Assembly: GCA_030704615.1 (NCBI GenBank)
Contig: CM060731.1
Span: forward strand, 93,846,756 to 93,910,755
Length of the DNA: 64,000 bases
DNA from: Takakia lepidozioides
Lineage: Eukaryota; Streptophyta; Takakiopsida; Takakiales; Takakiaceae
Direction of reading: 5' to 3'
Shown here: positions 57,101-64,000 of the stretch, in pieces
How the letters are laid out: each line of letters begins with the position of its first letter
Position numbering within the stretch: position 1 is the stretch's first letter
The notes under the pieces: generated by a model
Database searches by the model: none
Told to the model about the DNA's origin: nothing
Seen by the model: only the letters and a program-made list of their open reading frames with translations
Program-made: the position numbers and the translations under genes

Positions 57101-58202
57101 TCTCCCGGACCCACGAAAGAAAATTGGCCAAGCTTAGAAACCCAAACCGGGTTGGGGCAGCCTGGGCTGAACAGCGAAGGGCAGAGATTGAGAGGGAACA
57201 GAGAGGGGAGACCAACAAGGATACGGTCCAACAGGACGTTACCACTTGGCTTCCCAGTTTTGGTCGCGTTTGGCAGAGTGGATCGCGGCGTGATACTCGG
57301 AAGGAATTTGAGGCTGAAAAACGGAGGGAGTCGATAAAGCTGGGAAGGCCTTTGGGAAAGCGGGGTGCTAACTCCACTCTAAGACCTGCGGAAGTCCAGC
57401 CTTATGTCAGCAAACGGCAGGTAAATGTCAGATGTCCATGAACCTTTGACATTCAAGGGCTCAATGTAGTTAATTATTACAGTTGACGAATATGTGCATT
57501 TTGAGAATCGCATTCCTAATCCTGTCAGATTTCATCAAACCAATATTGTTGAAGCTTTGTTGTAACAGCCTACTCAATAAGCTTGACATTTGCAAAAACT
57601 TGTACCAGGACATTCCTATACAAGTTTTTGCAAATGTCAAGCTTATTGAGTAAGTGGCGTGATGCTGCCAAGGAGTAGAGGTGCTGGGTACGGCTAGGAC
57701 TGTCACCAAGCCTCTGTTATGGCCAATGTTAAATAGGGTTCTATTTTGGTCGGGGTTTGTAAGGTGGTTGTGAGCCCTGCTGTCTAAAGAAGGGACCTTG
57801 GTCGTCAAAGAAGCAAGGTGGTCGTGTGGTTCACATTGTAGGAGTTATACATCATGTCACGACAATCCAGCTCATTCTTATTCATTGGTCTTGCGGGGTG
57901 CAGCGGTTGGAGCATAGAGACAATTGAGCCATTGTACCTGAGTTCCAAGCCTATGGATGTGATGAAGAGGTTGGATGCCCGGGATTGACTTCACACAGTC
58001 TAGATTGTACTACTTTTGATTTTGCTTTCTTTTTAACAGGGAATTGGGAATTGGAAAAAGGATTTGCAGGGCGGGGGAAGGGTAACACTAGAGCAGCGTG
58101 CTTGTTGCCCCTACTTGGATGCTGATCGAGGGAAATTGGCCCTTGTAGTATTGATGGGGGTGATGACCATTGACCACATCTCTTTGCAGATGGGCTTTTA
58201 GA
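54107..58202 (+). CDS. TITAN-like / CENATAC (CCDC84) homologue, seven exons
   Basis: ATG at 54107. Exons: 54107-54354, 55187-55313, 55558-55960, 56370-56455, 56616-56793, 56957-57420, and probably 58040-58202. All junctions are GT...AG and all phases agree, giving about 555 residues. The N-terminus has a C-x2-C zinc-finger start (YCRVCRLNHNQGKGHRY) and FWCYFC. The exon 1/2 junction restores a Cys, reading VFACESIIQHLAS. Exon 6 carries WLPSFGRVWQSG and ends PYVSKR, motifs I know from plant TITAN-like proteins and animal CENATAC. CENATAC is a minor-spliceosome component needed for splicing AT-AN type U12 introns; the plant protein acts in the nucleus and is needed in embryo and endosperm development. 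The last exon is inferred from a strong acceptor and phase only. It is the one intact host gene here. Confidence 0.85.
57571..57652. ncRNA. Perfect 34-bp hairpin in the last intron (candidate small-RNA precursor)
   Basis: Arms 57571-57604 and 57619-57652 are exact reverse complements over 34 bp, with a 14-nt loop CCAGGACATTCCTA. The arm contains AAGCTTGACATTTGCAAAAA. Such a perfect long stem in an intron could be processed into small RNAs, or be a tiny foldback element or a recent inverted duplication. The hairpin is certain; a function as RNA is not. Confidence 0.5.
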
Positions 58203-61200
58203 ACTCCATGGCTTGTCTCGGTGTACATTGTTTTTGCTCAAGCGGTTACTGTTGGTCATAATTCTTTGATGTTTTAAGATTGGAAAGAAAGTTTTTCATT
58301 GCAACAAAGATGCAAGATTCATGAATGAGTCTTGTTAAGGAATTGTGCTGGTGAAATGTAGCTGAACAGAATTTCATGAAGGCAGAACCTGTTGGCAGGT
58401 GCATGTTATAATCCTAGTGTGCATCTCTTATCTTTCATTCCCTTGTATTCTTTCAATTTCGCCTGGGATCACATCACTGTAGGTTTTCATTTGTGCATTT
58501 CTTTTCTTGCATTTTTCTGTTGGGAGTAAAATCTGGATATTCATAAAACTGTTTTCTAGAAGGACAAGAAAAACTTGGGGAATTCTTCAATCCCCTGCTC
58601 TTCTCCAAAGACTCCTCCAATGGCAATGTTTGAATGGAGAGATTAACCCACATTAGCGATCTCCTTTGTCCATAAAGACACCAATATGCCTGCAACATCA
58701 ACTAGAGCTATGTGCACTGAATTATTCTAAATGTATTGTTGCTTTGTTATGATGTCTGTCGCATGCCTAGGGCAAGGAGGGAGGATAGGTTGAACAGGAA
58801 GAAATGTCTCTCTGAAAATTACATGGGATCGTTCGATTACACACCACCGCCAAAAAATACACTCAAGCGCCACTACATCTTATTTGATGTGCACTTCGTA
58901 ACCCAATGAGTATTGAATTTGGGTTTGTAAAACCGATTGAATGATGGCTAATCTGTTGCTTCGACGACCTCCCTAGCCAGATGCAACTGCACGAGTCATT
59001 GAGAGTGGTGGTACCCCCTCCCTCACAGTATTTCTGTCCAGTTTCTTTGGTTGTTCTTATGTAGAGGTTTGGGGTTTATGTAGAGACGGTCAGCATCTTG
59101 CAGTAGAAATAGCTTCCCAAAGTGGAACCAACCTTGCAAGGAAAGCTTCTTGCAAAATCTTTTGTACCTATCACACAGTCTCAATGCGGCAGCGGCATCA
59201 GCTGATCTAACTTGGGTGACCGTGAATTGAACCTTCACAGGTTACAGCTCAGCCAGTGTCAAACAACATGTGGTAATAAAAGCCTGAAAAGAGAATTTGC
59301 CAGTACTCAAATATGTGTTAGGAATGACTCGTTGAACTCCACACGCATGGACCCTGTTATTATTATTCCACTCTGCCCACTTGCAACGCATTTGAAGCCC
59401 AGAAAAATGTGCCAAGTCACACTCCAAGTGCCCTAATAATTGTCTCATTGTACCCTGCACTTTTCTCTTCACTCTGCCCCCTCACACGATGCCACACCAG
59501 CATTTGTTCAGTCCCTGCATGCTGTCTCTCACCTCAAATATCTGGATCCCTTTTGCCCTTTTTCAGGAACCAAACCATTGGGAGACTGACAAGTAACCTA
59601 GTCTTTTACCGTTCAGATTGCTGCCTCATTTTAGGGTCAGTCCTAGACAGAGGAATGGCTGGGAGAGTGAGGACGTTGTGGGTTACTGACTTTCGAGTGA
59701 TTGTGATTATGGAGAGAGATTAGTCCCCAACTTGGTGGTGGTGGTGGTGCCACACTACACCATCGGCAAAAGTATTTGTATACTATGTCAGACCTTCATG
59801 CTAGCCTTGTGTGAGTAGCAATTGTTTCTCCCTTCTTTCGCAAAATGATAATATGCCGTCCGTTGCCTCTTTTTATTTACATACCAGTGTTGGTCTGGTA
59901 TATAGGGTTTCCTCTGCTATCAACCCCTGGTATCAACACCATTACAAAAAACCCCAACCAGTTGGTACGAAGAGTTGCAACACCTAGATGAGGAACCTAT
60001 TAGGATAGTATCATTGGACAGAAATATATTCTAATGCCTTCAAGCCAATATTAGGTTGATATTTGATACCAGGTTAATACCAATTGACTTTGCCTAAGCG
60101 TATTGAGATCTTGGGCATCAAAATCATTTTCTTTTAAAAAACTTCCCTATTTGGACCCGGCTGCATGTAATACCAGAACAACATTGTTTACATACCCTCT
60201 CAAATCAGAGGAAACACTTGGGCAGGAACTTCCCCTCTTTATTAATCTCATCAATTGTTGGTCGCACTTTATGCTCCATTAGGGTCACATGACCCATCAT
60301 CATTCAAGGATTCTTGAGTAAGACCATAGTTGCAAAATGCAAAATTGGTTGCTTGTACACGCCTTCCTGGTTCTCTGGAGGGTATTTTTTCCTCTTTTAA
60401 TTCTTCCTCTCTGCTGCCATTTGTTTTAAAAAAAAAATCGTCAGTAAGAGAACAACCAAGCGAGCGTGTGGTGACGGTTTGTCATGTTATGTATCGTGAA
60501 TAATGGTTACTAGTTGCAAGCCAAACGACCTTGTATGATTATGCTTTAACATCAATGGAGTTCAAGGGCCTGTTTTCTTCATCATCATGCCACATTGTGG
60601 GCTAGTCATCTGAGTCGCCATTCACATGTAATGTTTACCTACTAGGACATATATCCCTTTTTTGTTTCTTTTTGTTTCTTGTTTTTCCTGGATAACTCAA
60701 AAATTAACCTTGGGGGGTGTTAGGCTACACTTTGACACATCCTCTTGTCAATTCGATTGGCGTTTGTGACCACAATGATTTTGCAACACCTATAAATGTG
60801 AGCAGGGCTAATTTTTGATGTCGGTATGCAACCCTAACCTACAGCTGGAGGGTGAACTATCATCTTCGTAATAATCTTTACATTGTGAAAATCTTCTATC
60901 ATGTTACACTATTCTTTTAGTTTTTCTTATAAGATGTGATGGTGTTTTTTTTTTGGTTTTTGAGAGAAAGGGAGTGGACACCCTTAAACTTTATGGAGTG
61001 ATGGGTTATTTGTCCCTTGCTTCTTCTCTGTCCCTTTTCCAAAGGATAATCGAAGGTGAATGAATTTTTGGATTTTGTTTAGAGTTGCTTTTTCTGAGGG
61101 ACGGAGCTACAGGCCCTTGAGGGGGAAATTAATAACCCCCCTTTCTGAGCCATGGAGGCATACAAGAGACAGAGACCCAGGCCCAAGGCCCAGACACAGC

Positions 61201-64000
61201 CCAATCCCAGTGTGCAGAATCCATATTGTGGCATACTAAACAGTAAGAATGTCTGGACTCCCTAGGCTATACAATTCATCCATGCACCCTACTAAATATC
61301 TAAGTTCATCCTCAGGTGCCTCTGCCTGGATTTAAAATGGGTTGAAAAACTACACACAACAACCCATAAATAAGGCGAGAGTCCAGGCCCAGCGGGCCCG
61401 GCCCAGAGACAAAGCAGGAGCCGCAATTCCATAAATGCCAAGCCTGGGTCGGCGCTGCCTGCCTTCATTTCTGCTCCAGCTTGCTTCATCTTCTTCTTCT
61501 TTCTCTTCTTATTATTCATTTTCCTCATCTTTTGACCAACTTACAAGTTACCAGCCTTGCTTTCTTCACTCAGTCAGTCCCATATTTCCGAGTTTTGGGT
61601 CCTCTCACTCTTTGACCACATGTACACGGTAGGTGCATCACACAATAGGCGCTTGGGTTGACAGTTCTTATGAACAAAGACAGAATTATATAGAATTTCC
61701 AACTGGTGGGTTTTGAAGAAATTCTAGTGTCGACAGTAAAACCTCAAGTTTATGACAAGTGAGTTATAACCCAACTGCAATCTGCATCAAAGTTTGAGAG
61801 CAGGTTTAAGTGATGTTGAAGATCTGAGGCTGCTGCTGTACTCGCTGTGGCATGCTTGTGTGATCAAGTTGTCCGAGTGCAAACCCAAATTTAGGACACA
61901 TAATTAGGTCGGTAAGTACTGGAGGCTGGCTGACAGCCGGCAGTCAAGGAACAGAATCACAAGGATCATCACACTCCCCCCTCACCTTACACCTTCAACC
62001 CCCCATGCATCCACACATCAGTCTTGTCACTATGATGCATTATGCAAATCTGGTCAACCCAACCCACAAAGGGAATTTTGACATAGGCCCTTCACTACAT
62101 CATACAAGAGAGCCAACGATAAGCTTGGGAGGAACAGCGTCCGGGAAATAATTTCAGTTGAACCAGCCAATGGCCCCTCATTCTGAGAACCAACCGGCTA
62201 AGTGGGTTGGGGAGTCGGTTGCTTCCCCTTAATGGTAACTGCAATAGTCAATTTCCTATGTGAACATACTCGGTAAATTTCCGAAGGTTTCAATTTTCAC
62301 TCGGAAATCCTCGGAATCAGTCGGCTAGTCGGCTAGCATGTAACTAGCTGCCGGTTCTCCCCGTTGGTTGGGGGAGGAAAGCCATACAACAAAGGGGACA
62401 TGGCGAGAAAAGCCACCGAGGGCGAGCTAAAAGGGTGATCAGTCATAATATGGCCCTTGTCATGAATAGATAGATGTAAGTCCAGTCCAGAGGACAATGA
62501 TTTCAGAGTGGCCCATTTTGTGTATCCAGGTACCCAAATGGTTGAGAGTGTTTCTGGTTCGCCCCACTAAAGCATCTTTGCTGATTTTATTGACAGTTCA
62601 TTGTTTGCAAAAGGTTCATGTCCGAAGCCTCCGCAGTCACAAACAGGCCGCCATTTTAGAGCATTAAAGAGTGGTATGCCTCAATGCTTTTAAAATATGT
62701 CATGTGTCCGTCCATCAAAGTAATCAATTCTTCAACGGTGCAATATAAAATCTTCCTACAAAAATTGTCACCAGATTGTCGCAATAGTTGGGTGATCACG
62801 GGACAACGTCGTGACCGGACTTCACCTAATTCATAAATTTACACCAGCGAAGCAACATACCCATCCCCACTGCGCTGCTGTCTGGAGTCTGAACACAAAA
62901 GGCCGGTGGGGACATGGGCTTTGTACCACCTTCTCCATTACTTCCGCCACCAGACCCTCCATGTAAATCATATTTTCCCACATTAAGTTATACCGGGCTC
63001 GGCCCTTGACACATCATTGCAATGGCCCGTTGAGATATGCCCAACAATCCAAGACATTTCTTCAAATGACGAATCCACGTAGGCTGCTAAAAATAATTAA
63101 AAATATTCCATCAAAATTTGGTAATTCACTGACATTGCTAATAACTTTCACACTTGAAAGGCAGTTTAACACTAAACGAAGGCCAACCAAAGAACAACTC
63201 TTCAATGGTAAGGAATTACTCAGACAACGGTAGGTAGGTAGGGTTAGCAGCAGGAACAGCTGGCTACTGTGGTGGAGCCATGATGCCTTCCCACTTTCAC
63301 TGTACCCTCTCTGTCATTAGCCCCCTTTCATCTAACCTAACCACCCACAGTTATCCTAACAGTGGCCTTCTTAATACTAATAACTCAGTGTGTGGCCAAC
63401 TCTGCAGTTTGTGTCCAGTTCCCATTGGACGCTTACAGAATTAGTTCCCTGAAAATCGGTGATTCCTGGGGAATTGTTTTTGGCTAAAATGCCGATTGCT
63501 GGATGCTCCCCCACACTCCAACTTTCCACACACACTGCCATCACACTAGGTACTCAGTCTTTAGGGTCATGACTTGGCCAACTAATGCTCCATTATTGTT
63601 CAGGGTTACCATAACAACACCCCGTTACCAAGATTCTCGGTGCACTTTACCTTGTTTCTTTGCCACTAACATACTATACATCTCAACCCTAACCATCCCA
63701 TCGCCTTTTCATTGTCTAGCTATACACTGCAAGACTAGTTCCTGCCATCCTAACCCACCGCTCCACGTATTCTATCTTGTATAGGATGAGGAAGTAGGCC
63801 TTTCCAGCCCCTTTGGCAAATCTGTCCAGGGGTTAGAAGCTACTTTGAAGAGGGAGAATCCTTAGCCAACTTTAGCCATTTATTTGGCTTCATCCCCAAC
63901 TTAGCTGACCTCGAGTTCGTACTACGATTCCAGGTTAGACGGTCTGGTTAGGATCTGACCCGACAGCGCCCCTACGTGTCGCTACCCCACTGCTTTTCAG
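58203..64000. other. No gene recognised; second ATACCAG/CTGGTAT cluster
   Basis: About 5.8 kb of ordinary intergenic DNA. The short open frames lack motifs, coding bias or splice context. A minus-strand frame at 59238-59023 (MKVQFTVTQVRSADAAAALR) looks mildly coding and could be a lone exon. At 59880-60180 the ATACCAG/CTGGTAT motif recurs, including ATACCAGTGTTGGTCTGGTA, nearly identical to the copy near 53351. No LTR, transposase or RNA gene was recognised to the end of the window. Confidence 0.55.

Noticed and set aside
61292-61632. Overlapping Lys-rich and Ser-rich short frames
   Set aside because: Low-complexity CTT/AAG sequence; no start, splice or family support.

Overview
The window is a repeat-dominated stretch of a large plant-lineage nuclear genome. 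Three things point there: decayed Ty3/gypsy elements with a chromodomain and an initiator-Met tRNA primer site, CACTA and Mutator-like (MULE) transposases, and a spliced TITAN-like/CENATAC host gene. A streptophyte alga such as Chara is my best guess, from general impression only. There is one 500-N scaffold gap (25988-26487). No rRNA, tRNA or CRISPR was recognised.

Layout. 1-8608: two nested copies of a chromovirus, A (minus) inserted into B (plus). 8609-16648: locus 1, a ParB-like gene (minus) and a MULE-type transposase gene (plus), divergent, separated by about 1.4 kb of GGCGCC-centred palindromes; the transposase gene is split by a solo LTR with an exact AAAAG target duplication. 16649-18635: no gene. 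18636-31465: a nest of a second, Athila/Tat-like LTR family (D, F, E) with another chromovirus copy (C). 31466-41289: locus 2, the same divergent pair in mirror orientation: transposase N-terminus (minus, cut by element E), two palindrome arrays, then a multi-exon gene (plus) encoding the ParB-like domain followed by a region resembling a circularly permuted DNA methyltransferase. One of its introns is filled by a further GGCGCC palindrome array. 41700-48720: a third LTR element, G. 48900-52457: a decayed CACTA element ending inside a chromovirus LTR scrap. 52506-64000: ordinary host-like DNA with one intact seven-exon TITAN-like/CENATAC gene, a perfect 34-bp hairpin in its last intron and two clusters of ATACCAG/CTGGTAT inverted repeats.

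Main result. A Mutator-type transposase gene lies opposite a ParB-like (plus methyltransferase-like) gene twice, each time with regularly spaced GGCGCC palindromes between them. This suggests an undescribed mobile element family, or a co-mobilised gene pair, whose palindromes could be binding or modification sites for its own proteins. Both copies here are mutationally damaged, so the working form must be sought elsewhere in the genome. Domain calls are by eye from motifs; no search was run.
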